Source: Cylindrodendrum hubeiense (taxonomy: Eukaryota; Ascomycota; Sordariomycetes; Hypocreales; Nectriaceae). Taken from it: a stretch of DNA of 64,000 nt. Location of the stretch: positions 1-64,000 of the forward strand of contig JAANBB010000088.1 of the NCBI GenBank assembly GCA_014621425.1, read 5' to 3'. The position numbers and the translations under genes are program-made. The notes below the pieces were generated by a model that saw nothing but the letters and a program-made list of their open reading frames with translations, was not told the origin of the DNA and searched no databases. Numbering within the stretch: the first letter of the stretch is position 1; each line of letters starts with the position of its first letter. Shown here piece after piece: positions 45,185 to 55,732 of the stretch.

Positions 45185-47884
45185 GTTGGGGATTTTCTGG
45201 CACCGGTGGGGGGCGGGAAGATTGGTAGTGTGGGCTGGGTAGAGGGATGAGAGCATCAAGAATGAGAAGCGTGTGAAGTGAATGATCCAAGTAGGGAGCA
45301 TGATTGAGGAGGTGGCGAGGATAAGAATGAGGATGAGGATAGAGATTTAAGATGGCAACATGACGGGAAGAAGGCAGGTTAAATAGGTATCGAGGTGCGG
45401 CGATGCTGGGATCCTGGGAGTGGTTACTGACGCACGCCTGTTACGGGTTGTTCGCATTCACCCTCCTACATGGAAACTAAAGATGCCAGTGTACTAATTA
45501 GGAGAATAGTGGAGGCCAGTGTGGGGACATTCTCCCGGATTGATTGGATGGTATTTTGACCACGCCAACGGCCTAGACCTAATTCAAATGGGCCTAGACC
45601 TAATTAAAACGGAGCACTCACAGGGCCCATATATTTCAAGTCAAGACCAATCATCGCAGCCATCAGGATGGGTGAGACCGGCCGAGGACTAGGCCACTGT
45701 GTGTGTGTGCCTCTTCCAGGCCTCGTGGCTCGGCACCCCAAGGCCGCGAACCGCGAGGGTAAATCTTAAGATACGGATATGATGTCCGATGAGGCTGTCA
45801 TTCATCGGCATCTTCCGACCATATCCTTCTCGATAAATTAGTAATCATCTCCGCGCATCGAAGCCTGACGGCCAATTAGTGGGTGCTATGAATAGCGAGA
45901 CAACGTAAGTGGAAATTGAACATACATCTCCAACGAGTGCTTAACTAAATAACATCGATGTCTGAATTGCTTCGACTTGTGGCAAGAAGCTGTTGTTATT
46001 GATTGAAGCGCGGATCGGTAACAAGATCCTCAAGAAAGTTCAGAAGATTGCATTTGGATGCATTCAGTCACCGCCGTCGGCAACCAGATAGATACGTTGC
46101 ATCTGACTCGGCAAGGTATAAAGTATGAAGCGCTGACTTAAGATCGTCAATTATCAGTTGCCAGTTGAGTTGATGGTTTGAGGCAATGAGCTCTAGAGTG
46201 GTGTCTAGCTTTCGACAAAGCTGACTGATAGCCCACGGCAGAACGAGGCATTGTCATCCTGTTCATTCTTGTAAGAGAAGTGATATTAAACACAGCTGAA
46301 ATCATCTTTCCTTGTGCTTGAGCATGAGCAGCATTTCACGCACTGGTGTATGAAATAGGACGCCAAGACAATCGTTTCGGCGGCCGTGTATTCCACGAAT
46401 CCAACGAAAGGGGATAAACTGAACCTATGTATGCAGTCATATGGCCCACTATGCCAAATGCAGCATTGACTTCCCCAGATTATCTTCATGCAGGCCGCGT
46501 GCGTAATTATGCATCTCGGTCAGGTTTGACTTCTCCAGTCAGGGGCAAATTTCCCCCGGTCAATACCGGGAAAATTAACTTGGTTTAAAAATAGATCATG
46601 AGTAAGTTATTGACTTGCGAACTAGTGTCTCTTGGACTTTTCTTTGACGGCGGGTTTGACTTCCTTGATCTCCCGACTATGAGATAAGTTTGCGATTTGG
46701 GGCTCGCTCGCTTAGGAAAGGGAATGACTTAGGAAGCAACATTCACGCAGTTTGGTCCAACAAGCCCAGAATAATTGTGGTATTGTATTGATGAATGCCA
46801 GAAAGAAGCTTTTTTGCAGGTTTCCCTTTCCCGTTGACGGATGCACGTCTTTCATTTTCTTGCGTCGACTTGCGACAATGTAGCTGGTATCTGAAATAGC
46901 AATACTACCAAGCTCATTGGCAACAACGTCAAGAGCTGCACGACCCCCAGTCGCGTCAACTTCCATTCCATTCTGATTCCCCACTGCCTCCGTATACTAT
47001 CTATGATTATTAGCGAATAACTGGAAGCTTTCCAACGCCGAGTGAACTACTGAAATCCCGACCAGAATCATTCGCAGATCTCTCCTATATCCAATAGGTT
47101 TGCACTTTTAATGACTCTGAATGGTACGTCAGCCAAGGCAGCAATATTTGTTATAATATAAGACTGACAACGTCAGCCATGTTGTCGTGGGCTGTTTTGG
47201 CATAATGAGGCCTCTGAAATGACGGAGTGGCAAGGATTGCTTCAGGCCAAGGGGGAGGCGGAGCGGCTTATGTCCCTGTTTCATTTGCTGCTGCGGCTCA
47301 TTTGTATGCGACGGTGTCGGTCTGCCCCATTGGATACAACAGCGTGGCGCTCACAGCATGGCTGAAGATCTCTAGGCACTTACGCCTCACGAGTCAGTTG
47401 AGCCTCCGTCATCTTCGCTTTGTTTCTATTTGTGTGGTCTACAAGTTTGCCATGTTTGGGGCGTACACTCAGATTTATCCAAAAAGGAGTGAGGCATCGC
47501 CTGGGTGACAAGGCAGTGTGGCACACTGCATGGAGTTGCAGAGCCAACATTATCCAATGCGAGTCTCAGCTCAAACGACGTGCAGGGATGGCCTTTGTTG
47601 ACATTCATCCTGTCCCCAACTAATCAGAACCTGCAACCTGTCCCTAATCTCCCAGCTGCGCCAATCAACCCACCGCAACCAGCAGCCACCGCCGCCTCAC
47701 AACACACGTTGCCCCACACTCCCCATGCGGGATTTCACATAAGAGATGATCGTCGAGCGGAATTGAAAACTATGGCTGAAGGTAAATAAACACACCTATA
47801 AACACACTTATAGCGACGAGAATTGAGAAACCTTTCGGTCACGGCGCGCCATGTCTTGCACCGGCTTGTCGTCTTACCGTTACC
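45185..47884. other. Gene-poor stretch of 2.7 kb
   Basis: No supported gene. A 90-residue minus-strand frame at 46712-46984 and plus-strand frames at 47227-47789 were examined and show no motif. A short GT microsatellite lies near 45700. Confidence 0.5.
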
Positions 47885-48976
47885 ATGGCTCCTCCACCGT
47901 TCACCATCGATTATTATGCCGTCCTAGAAGTCCCACAGACGGCTGATGATGCCACGATCAAGTCGGCCTACAGACGTCTCGCAAGACTGAAGCATCCCGA
48001 CAAGAATGAAAACTCCCCACAGGCCACAGTTGAGTTCCAAATAGTAGGTATTCTCTCGAGCGTAAAAATACACCAACTAAAGATGCCGTACCTGCAGCTC
48101 CAGGCCGCGTATGCTACGCTGTCCGACACATCCCAGCGGCGCCGTTTCGACCGTCAGTATCTAGCTGCTGCACGGCCCAAAAAGTGCCCAAATGCCAGGT
48201 GGCATTTTGCTTCTTCACAAAATTATTTTGCATCTACTCAAAACTATTTTACCCATGAAGAGCCACAGGCGAAACCCCGCCACGTGCGCCCTCCTCCACA
48301 GACGGACAAGTCACGCGCGTACGGCGCAAAGAGTGACCAGTTGGACAGAGAAATCCAGCACATGGAGGCCACAAAAAGGAAGCTACAAGGCGACCATTTT
48401 GAGACGATCAGAAAAATTAACCGAAAAGAATCGACCCTTCGCAGGCTTCAGGTCGAGGACGATCAAGATGCGCAAGAAGATGCCCTGAGGGAACTTTTTT
48501 CTGGCTACTCCTTACTCCCGGAGCTGTCTGCCGAAGAAATAGAAGCTCGAAATCGGCGCGCATCTGGTCGCAGGACTGGCAGGATAGTGTTGGAGACAGC
48601 ACTCCGCAAGTGCGAAAGCGATCTGGACGCAATCGAATCGCGGCTGAATATCATCAGCGCGAAAATTCAGGAGAAGAATGTAAAAAGGGACGTCCTTAAT
48701 AGGCGGAAAGAAGAAGCCAGGCTTGTCGAAAAAGAGGCAAAGCGTGCTGCAGAGGAAGCAAGGCGTGTTGCAGAGGCTCGGCTTGCCGCCAAAGAAGTTG
48801 TCAGAGCGGAGAGAGAGCGACGAGAGAGAATCCGACAAGATCTGGAAGAGAGGAAAGCGCGCGTGGAGCAGATACGAAGAGCTCGTCAAGATCTGGAAAA
48901 TCGCCGAAGAGAACAACAGGAGAAGAACGCGGAGAGAGATTGGGCTACCGGCAGGCCACAAACGTGTACATCATAA
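47885..48976 (+). CDS. J-domain (DnaJ-like, Hsp40 class C) protein with a long coiled coil
   Basis: Exons 47885-48043 and 48098-48976 give 345 aa. Residues about 8-70 are a J domain: YYAVLEVPQTADDATIKSAYRRLARLKHPDKN with the invariant HPD, then EFQILQAAYATLSD, which is restored only by removing the 54-nt intron (GTAGGT...CTGCAG). That intron is a multiple of three with no stop, so an unspliced mRNA would insert 18 residues in the J domain. From about residue 120 to the end the protein is very rich in Lys, Glu, Arg and Ala heptads (for example EKEAKRAAEEARRVAEARLAAKE), a long charged coiled coil. J proteins stimulate Hsp70 ATPase; the coiled coil probably targets it. No zinc-finger or signal peptide. 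Confidence 0.88.
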   Translation: MAPPPFTIDYYAVLEVPQTADDATIKSAYRRLARLKHPDKNENSPQATVEFQIVGILSSVKIHQLKMPYLQLQAAYATLSDTSQRRRFDRQYLAAARPKKCPNARWHFASSQNYFASTQNYFTHEEPQAKPRHVRPPPQTDKSRAYGAKSDQLDREIQHMEATKRKLQGDHFETIRKINRKESTLRRLQVEDDQDAQEDALRELFSGYSLLPELSAEEIEARNRRASGRRTGRIVLETALRKCESDLDAIESRLNIISAKIQEKNVKRDVLNRRKEEARLVEKEAKRAAEEARRVAEARLAAKEVVRAERERRERIRQDLEERKARVEQIRRARQDLENRRREQQEKNAERDWATGRPQTCTS

Positions 48977-49400
48977 TAACCAGTAATTTCAATCGTGTAA
49001 GAATGAATATCAAGAACAAGTTGAAACAGTAATTTTCAAGTCGTTGTATGGGAAAATTATCATTGCGAATGCTACCTGACTTGTAACTCCAGACCATCTC
49101 AGAAACTCATATTTACCTACTCAGGGACTAGCTAGGCAGATATGCCAACAGAAAGGTCTATCCTCGGTGAAAGAGTTCATTCCCTACAAGTTCGAACGTC
49201 AATTTTTAGGGTCGCTTCACTCAACGCGCCATTGGCAGCTGACTAATAAAGAAGTGCACATGAGTCTTCCAAGATTCACGGCCGGCTTTAACGTTATGCC
49301 GCGCCGATGTTATTTAGCTCTTGTTTGGTTCACGACGCGATTTCTAACCCTAGACTTATTGTCTGGTGCTCTTACTTGATGGTATTACTTGAACTCGCGG
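48977..49400. other. Intergenic, 424 bp, promoter of the Zn2Cys6 gene
   Basis: No gene or repeat seen. An ATG at 49378 opens a short out-of-phase frame overlapping the start of the regulator gene, a possible upstream ORF. Confidence 0.4.
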
Positions 49401-51437
49401 ATGGCGACCGTTAAATCCAAGACAAATCTTGCTTGCGACACCTGCAGGCACCGCAAATCTAGATGTGACGGCATCCGCCCCATATGCAGCCACTGCAAGA
49501 CTGCGGGTCGCGAGTGCACATACCGGCCCACGCCAACTAGCCTGGAGACGTGGGATGCTTCGCTCTTCTCAAAACCAATCGCATTTTCTGATAGCTTATA
49601 GGGATGTTTCGGTGCTTTCCCGTCTCACCGGCATTGAGTCACGCCTTCAAGCTCTGGAGGGTGAGGGCGGGGATGGCACTGAGCTAGACTTGCCCTCGAA
49701 AGACCCAACCCAGGGAAACCGAGGCCCAGTCCGGAGCACCATTCCAGACCTTCATACAGCTTCTGCCCAGAAGATGCTTCACTGCTGGCCGAGAATTCGA
49801 TTGAACCTGACCCTTCCGGGCGTAATATCGACCACCTTTCTCAGGGAATCCGATGCGGCAGATCCTTGGTTGCTTGAAACAGCAACATCGAGCCATGATG
49901 CCCCGCAGATCTTTTTGTGGCAGGTGGCCGATGCCATGGACCACTTCTATGCCATGTCGTATACTGATTTGCCGCTGTTCGTCTCGGAGCTGTTCGATTT
50001 GTGTAAACCCCTAAGTCACAGCAGCATCATGCGCAGCTTCACGCCAGAATCTCCCTCTCCCAACACTGGTTCACCACATTCCGCCCCGATAGATTTTGAG
50101 AGACTATCGATTCCGCAATTGCTGCTTCTCTCTTTGGCAAAGACACAACTTGCGGATGATATGGTGACAGATAATTCTTCAGCAAGAAGCGTGCCTGCAC
50201 ACGCTTTCACGATTGTGCTCCAGAAGCAGTGGGTGCTGCTGTCTCAACCAGACGAGGAGCGTGTTCCGTTGGTGCTAATGACGGCGTACTGCCTCGTGTA
50301 TTTCTGGGCCCGGCCATTCCATGCTCTTGGTCTGCTGCAAGCAATTGACCCAGCAATCAAGGGATATTCGCTGAAGCACCTCGGCCACGAGTAAGAAGAC
50401 CTGAATCACCAATCATATTTCGTCCTGACAGCATATAAACAGCTCAGTACGTCGGTTCGCCAGACTGCATTTTATTCTTGAAAGGTTTGGACTACCCTAT
50501 CAACCATAGCTCAAACTAATATCGCGAGCAGTGACATTTTGACCGAAATCGACGGTTTTCCGTCAAGGAATTGCACATCATTGTTAGCCGAATACCCCGA
50601 TAGCGCCTCGTTTACTGCAGCGACCAGTGAGAACCAACAAGGTGAAGCCTGGCGTGAATCTTTAGATCGAACCGAGCTCGAAAGCCACTTGTGGTTGAGA
50701 TGCCATCTAAACCGAACCCTTCATCTTCTCTACAGCCCAAATAAGGCATACGCGCAGCCTCATGAACTTGCCGACATAGTCAATAGCCTCTCGGGCGATT
50801 TGTCACATTGGTATCGGTCACGACCCCTCAACGAACAATTTGCTCGCGACACCACCACCTTAAGCATGTACGTCCCGGACATGTCGCTCCGCTTGGTAAG
50901 CTATACGTCACGAACTGGATACCTTGGTCTCTTTGTTAACATATTGATAAGAGAGAGACTGCGCTTCGATACTTTTCTTGCGTCTTCCTTCTCCATCGCC
51001 CCGTGCTGTATTTCTTCCTCCATAAGGATATGGAATACACGGTGCGCCCCCCGGACAACCGAAACCTTCATTCGGACCAAGAACCATGGATTCTCGAGTC
51101 ATGCCGGGATTGTATCGAGAGCGCAGCACTCATAATTCACTTCGCCTGTCGCTTATTCGACTCTGGAGGTGATCGGCTCTTGCCATATCACAATTGGACT
51201 GATATACAACTGCTGTTCGCCGCGCACCTTGTTATTCTCCAAGTCAAATCCGTTACCTCTCTGTTTCCCATCTTTCGAAACATAGGCGACTTGGATGAAT
51301 TACTGACTCGGGTCGAACGAATACTCGAGACGTCACCTGTTCAGTCGTTGAAAGTCGACATGAGCTTGGCGATTTTGCTAAACGAGAGGCAGAACTTTAA
51401 TATCACCACATCGCCTTATTCTGCTGGGTCAGTTTGA
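49401..51437 (+). CDS. Zn(II)2Cys6 transcription factor, probable regulator of the anhydrosugar cluster
   Basis: Five exons, 49401-49549, 49602-50390, 50443-50484, 50532-50895 and 50952-51437. Introns are 52, 52, 47 and 56 nt; phases agree and give 609 aa. Residues about 11-38 form the zinc cluster CDTCRHRKSRCDG...CSHCKTAGREC (C-x2-C-x6-C-x6-C-x2-C-x6-C). A coiled coil follows, restored by the first splice (DVSVLSRLTGIESRLQALEG). A fungal regulatory middle region includes MDHFYAMSYTDLPLF, LRCHLNRTLHLLYSP and, across the last splice, LRLRETALRYFSCVFLLHRPVLYFFLH. It lies next to a sugar transporter, transaldolase and anhydrosugar-type kinase whose promoters share a CGG-containing palindrome, so it is the natural candidate to bind there. 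Confidence 0.87.
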
Positions 51438-51567
51438 TGGAGGCATTGACAACACACAAGGTCTTCGTGGAAATGTGGAATACTGGAAACGTTTTTTGGT
51501 TCATCCTCCATTGAATTGCCATTACTTGGTCACTCACTATCCAGTAGGTAGATAATGAATTCTCAAA

Positions 51568-53097
51568 CTAAACACGTTCGACTTGAGCAGATAAAACCTC
51601 CAGCTTTGCAACCTTCTCCTCCTCGATCATTGGGATATCCTCAAACTGGTGGTCCTTCCACTGTCGGACAGGAATCTTATCGGTGAAGAATCGCTCAAGC
51701 TCCTGCTGCGTCCGTCCCTTGGTCTCCCCAACGCAGAACCAGATATAGGCGAGAGTGATCGTGGTTGTTCCAGCATATACAAAGCAGAGCATAGGCCCCA
51801 AGTTTGCAGAATAGTACAAATACGGCGAAGTGAAGGCGATGACCCAGACCGTGAAGAAGAAGGTCACAATAGAGCATGACATGATCTTGTTGCGGTTGCG
51901 GCCAACAGCCATCTCCGAGGCAATCGTGAACGCAAGGGGTCCGAGGGAAAAGTTGAAGCACACAATGACGATGTAAGAGAAGACGACAATAGCAGTGCTG
52001 ATACCTGTGGGAAAGGCTCGTTTGGTACCCAGACCCCCAACGACAAGCAAAGCACCAAAGATGCCCCAACTGCAAACCCAGAGGTTCTTCCGGCGCGATA
52101 TTTTATTGCCGAGAAGGACAGAGATGGCGACGGCGATGACCTGGAGAACATTGGTAATCAAAGAAATCGTGAATGCCTCCTTGATTCCGATAGATTGCGC
52201 AAAGACAACACCATACGAATAGAAGAACTGAATGCCGTTGATTTGCTGGGCCACCATGGCACCGCAGGAGTAGAGGAGCTTCCGACGCTCAATCGGGTCC
52301 TTTATCAATGAAGCCCAGCTGGATTCGGCGTTGCTCAGCTCTTCTTGTCTCACAGCCTCGTTGAGGGCGTCTAGATCATGGGCTGGGTCGTATGCTGGCG
52401 TGCTGCGATTGATCTTCTTCAGAGCTGCTTCCGCCTGGGGAATGCGCCGCTTCATTATATACCATGTGGGGCTTTCAGGCGTGAACGGCAGCGAGAGCAC
52501 CATCAGACCCGGCAGGAGGATGAGCAGCCCCATGGGGATGAGGAACGAGTTCTTGTTGGGAATCGCTTCGGTTCCTTGGGTGATGCCGGAGCCCACGAGC
52601 TGCGAGCACGACTGCATGAACTGGAACATCATGAGGGCGGGGCCGCGGATAGATACCGGGGCCACCTCGCCGATGTACAGAAGACTGGTGACGGTGAATT
52701 GGCCAATTCCAAGGCCAATGAGGATGCGGCCAAGGATGATGAGGCCCTCGATGCCGTGGGCCGTCAACTGCACAATAGCACCAGCAACGATGCATGCCGA
52801 GGCGCAGTAGAAGACGGCCTTTCGGCCCCATCGATCGTTGATGGGCGCAGCCATGAGGGCGCCGAGAAGCTCTCCCACGTAGATTATGGATGCGGTAAGG
52901 GATATGAATGAGGTTGTAAGGGCATTGTTGCCGTCGGAATCGGTCGAGGTGCCATAGTCGTTGATGAATGGCCGCATGCCCAGAAGGCCGGTGTAGTAGA
53001 TCTGGTCGTATCCATAGCAGAGAGCTCCAAACGTGGACACACCACAGTAGATGATGGCCCACTTGTTGGATTTGAAGTCGATACTGAATCTCCCCAT
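51568..53097 (-). CDS. MFS sugar transporter (hexose/disaccharide proton symporter family)
   Basis: Single exon, 509 aa with 12 predicted helices. Sugar-porter signatures are complete: GYDQIYYTGLLG in TM1, NDRWGRKAVFY (D-R-x-G-R-[RK]) after TM2, GRILIGLGIGQFTV, PESPTWYIMKRR at the end of TM6, QQINGIQFFYSYGVVFAQ in TM7, and CVGETKGRTQQELERFF (PETKG-type) at the end. The pattern resembles alpha-glucoside/H+ symporters (MAL-type) more than plain glucose carriers, but the substrate is not fixed. It is divergent from the transaldolase, with 843 bp between start codons that contain the shared palindrome. A role in uptake of the sugar fed to the neighbouring kinase is an inference. Confidence 0.95.
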   Translation of the reverse strand: MGRFSIDFKSNKWAIIYCGVSTFGALCYGYDQIYYTGLLGMRPFINDYGTSTDSDGNNALTTSFISLTASIIYVGELLGALMAAPINDRWGRKAVFYCASACIVAGAIVQLTAHGIEGLIILGRILIGLGIGQFTVTSLLYIGEVAPVSIRGPALMMFQFMQSCSQLVGSGITQGTEAIPNKNSFLIPMGLLILLPGLMVLSLPFTPESPTWYIMKRRIPQAEAALKKINRSTPAYDPAHDLDALNEAVRQEELSNAESSWASLIKDPIERRKLLYSCGAMVAQQINGIQFFYSYGVVFAQSIGIKEAFTISLITNVLQVIAVAISVLLGNKISRRKNLWVCSWGIFGALLVVGGLGTKRAFPTGISTAIVVFSYIVIVCFNFSLGPLAFTIASEMAVGRNRNKIMSCSIVTFFFTVWVIAFTSPYLYYSANLGPMLCFVYAGTTTITLAYIWFCVGETKGRTQQELERFFTDKIPVRQWKDHQFEDIPMIEEEKVAKLEVLSAQVERV

Positions 53098-53940
53098 CTT
53101 GCAGGTGTGAACAGTAAGATCAAAATAAAGATGATTAACCCAAAGGTGATGAAGATGAACCCTGCAGGTCAGAGTGAGATGCAGAGGGAATGATGCCAGG
53201 GCTCCACGGCTGGAATCCGTTCGATTTATACAAGAGCCAGTGCCGGCGGTAAAACGGCATGTACACCCTGTTCAGCTCTGGTCACTCACACGTCAAGTCC
53301 GTCATGTGTCGCAGCCTCGGGCACCGCAACAAAGTCGGTACAACGGAACCTCTCAGCCACGGAAACAAGGGTGGCCTGATCGCTGCAGCAAACTGACAAG
53401 CTAAAATTCCTGCTTATACCAGGACCCCGGGTCCGCTACACACCGGTATGTGAGTTATCTGGGGTAGCGAGCGTCTAGAAAGGATTGTCAGAAGAGTGCG
53501 GAGAACATGCAGCGTGTGGGCGTGGAGAAACGTGGGGAATCGGTAGCTCGACGTGCCACTCGCATAGGCGAGGGTCGGGGGATCCTCCGACGCACTAGTA
53601 TGGGTCATGTGCCCGTTTCTGAAGTCCTCCAGGATCGACGTTAGTTGGCACGTTGTGACGCTAGCTGAGATGTGGGCCATTCATCGGGGAAGCCGCCGAC
53701 GGAGCATTCCCCGCTCATCATGGCGTCTGGGTGCGACGGATCCTGGCTGGACTTGGTCTTGGGTGCGCATGCGAGGAACACGTGGTTGTAAATTGTTCTC
53801 ACCGCAGAACACCAAGACTTTGCATAATAATATATATCAAAATCTCATTGCCTGGGTCTGACTTGTGACAATCACCATCCCCCACTGCTGTGTGACCGCT
53901 GTACCCCAACACACGAAACTACCAACTCAAAACCTGCACA
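53098..53940. promoter_or_regulatory. Divergent promoter of the sugar transporter and transaldolase genes
   Basis: 843 bp with no gene. It holds the 19-bp near-palindrome at 53574-53592, the element CATCGGGGAA at 53682-53691, and an inverted TTCCCCG at 53707-53713. Two of these elements recur in the promoter of the kinase gene at 55.7 kb. CGGGG-type elements could also bind a Mig1/CreA-like repressor. Confidence 0.6.
53574..53592. promoter_or_regulatory. Shared 19-bp near-palindrome, copy 1
   Basis: GTCGGGGGATCCTCCGACG. The first 18 bases equal their own reverse complement apart from one mismatched pair, with CGG and CCG half-sites 8 bp apart. It lies 349 bp upstream of the transaldolase ATG and 477 bp upstream of the transporter ATG. 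An identical copy is at 55487-55505. Confidence 0.65.
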
Positions 53941-55001
53941 ATGGCATCCGGACCTCTACAGCAGCTTCAGGAAGCGGGAACAGTCCTGATCGCCGATACG
54001 GCAGATTTTGACAGTAAGTGGACTCCTAGTCTCACCTCACAGCTCAATCACTTACAAGAGACAGAGATCGCCCGTTTTCAGGCCTCTGAGGGAACCACAA
54101 ACCCCAGTCTCCTCTACGCGGCAGCGCAGAACAGCTCATATGCGCCTTTAATCTCAAAAACTATTTCGTACGCAAAGGGTTTGCCCACGTCGGTCTCAGA
54201 AAATGAGCGCCTGTCAACCGCGGTTGATTTCTTGGCTGTTCAGTTCGGAACCCAGATTTACAAGCTCACTGGCAAGGTCAGCACTGAGGTTGATGTCACC
54301 CTCTCATTTGACACAAAGGCCACTATCGCTGCTGCACTCCGGATTATCGACCTCTACAAGCAAGAGGGAGTCCCAAAGGAGCAAGTTCGCATCAAGATCA
54401 GTGCCACCTGGGAGGGGATCGAGGCCGCTCGAGTCTTGCAGAGTGAACACGGAATCAGCTGCCTGGTAACGGTGGTTTTCGGCCTGGTTCAGGCTATTGC
54501 CGCCGCCGAGGCGGGCGTCGATGCCATTGCCCCGTATGTTGGACGTATTGCCGACTGGGGCAAATTGCACGGCGTTGAGGGAGACCTGGGCGTCGCTACC
54601 GTGTCAACGATCCAGAATTACCTGCGAAAGTATGGTCTGAGCACGAAGGTCATGGCAGCAAGCTTCAGAAATGTTGGTCAAGTTCGCGACTTGGCCGGCA
54701 TTGATCTGCTCACTGCAGCACCGGCCATTCTCGAAGCAGTGGAGAAGGAGACGGAGCCCATTGTCGCCAAGTTGACAACACAGAGTGGTACGTATCAATG
54801 AACAACCCTACGACTTCCTGCTAATCATGCCTAGCACAAAACTCGGACTTGCCTGAAGTTTCCTACATTAACGATGAATCGGCCTTTAGATGGGCGTTTA
54901 ATGCTGACGCCTGCGCGGTGGAGAAGTCGGCTGACGCCATGAAGAAGTTTGGCGACGATACGGAGAAGCTGAAGGCACTTCTAGCGGGATTGCTTGCCTG
55001 A
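53941..55001 (+). CDS. Transaldolase
   Basis: Three exons, 53941-54013, 54065-54787 and 54835-55001, with introns of 51 and 47 nt, give 320 aa, the usual transaldolase length. Splicing restores ADTADFDKIARF, the family's strand-1 Asp region, and EGTTNPSLLY. The Schiff-base lysine lies in VRIKISATWEGIEAA. SFRNVGQVRDLAGIDLLTAAPAIL and the C-terminal helix ending LKALLAGLLA complete the fold. The enzyme moves dihydroxyacetone units between fructose-6-P and erythrose-4-P in the pentose phosphate pathway. Housekeeping transaldolases are also this length, so this may be an extra, cluster-specific paralogue. Intron 1 is a multiple of three with no stop; family alignment argues that it is removed. 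Confidence 0.93.
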
Positions 55002-55732
55002 GGAGTTTACGTACTCTATGACTGTGGACTAGCCACGGCCGCTTAAATGGCTGACTGCGGAATGTAGATCATGCAATTAGGCACGCTCAAAGTTATAATT
55101 TTAAACCTGCATTGAAGGTCTGAACTCACCATAGTCAACCTCGTAGTCAAATACTGCTCTAGTTTTGGTAGTCGCTATTGACGCAATCGGATTTTGCCTC
55201 AAATGCCATATCATCATTTCCATGTAATCCACTCCCAAAATAGTGATCAAATGACCAATTCTGTCACTTTCTTCCGTGGTGTTCGGCTATCATCGTTCGC
55301 AAGCCCCCTTCTCAAACAGGGAGACTGTAGGCTGCGTGACCTCGTCTGTTCCCGAGTCAAGCGACATCATTTCGTGTGTAGACTTTCGCCGCTCATCGGG
55401 ACACCTGATGGCACTCAATCTCCACCTTCCCCACAGCCATCCCCATGTTTGTGTGGTGTGGTGACTAGTGGAGCATCGGGGAATGCGTCGGGGGATCCTC
55501 CGACGGATGCGACTCGCGTGATGCCTCGACAAAGGTGGAGCAAGTTCCCCATAATTGCCCCGGAACCGAGGGAGGGTGTCATTCAGAGCAATACCGACCA
55601 TCATGTCAAGTTCAGGATTTAATGACTGAATCTCCTCTCCCATTTCTAAGCTGAACAGAACAAGCCATTTCTGTCTCATAATTACACGAACATCCTTGAG
55701 TCTCCCACACCACGCCACACCACACTAACATT
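55002..55732. promoter_or_regulatory. Promoter region of the anhydrosugar kinase-family gene
   Basis: 731 bp without a gene. It contains CATCGGGGAA (55474-55483) four bases before the 19-bp near-palindrome (55487-55505), both shared with the transporter/transaldolase promoter. A pyrimidine-rich, CACACCACGCC-type leader precedes the ATG. Confidence 0.6.
55487..55505. promoter_or_regulatory. Shared 19-bp near-palindrome, copy 2
   Basis: Identical in all 19 bases to 53574-53592, while the sequences on either side differ. It lies 228 bp upstream of the kinase-family start codon. Confidence 0.65.

Noticed and set aside
45185..45301. 39-residue N-terminal extension of the small unrecognised protein
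   Set aside because: Looks hydrophobic enough for a signal peptide but lacks a good cleavage region and reads like leader DNA. The start at 45184 was preferred, with some doubt.
46712..46984. 90-residue minus-strand frame in the 45-48 kb desert
   Set aside because: No motif, no splice partner, and an AT-rich context similar to non-coding neighbours.
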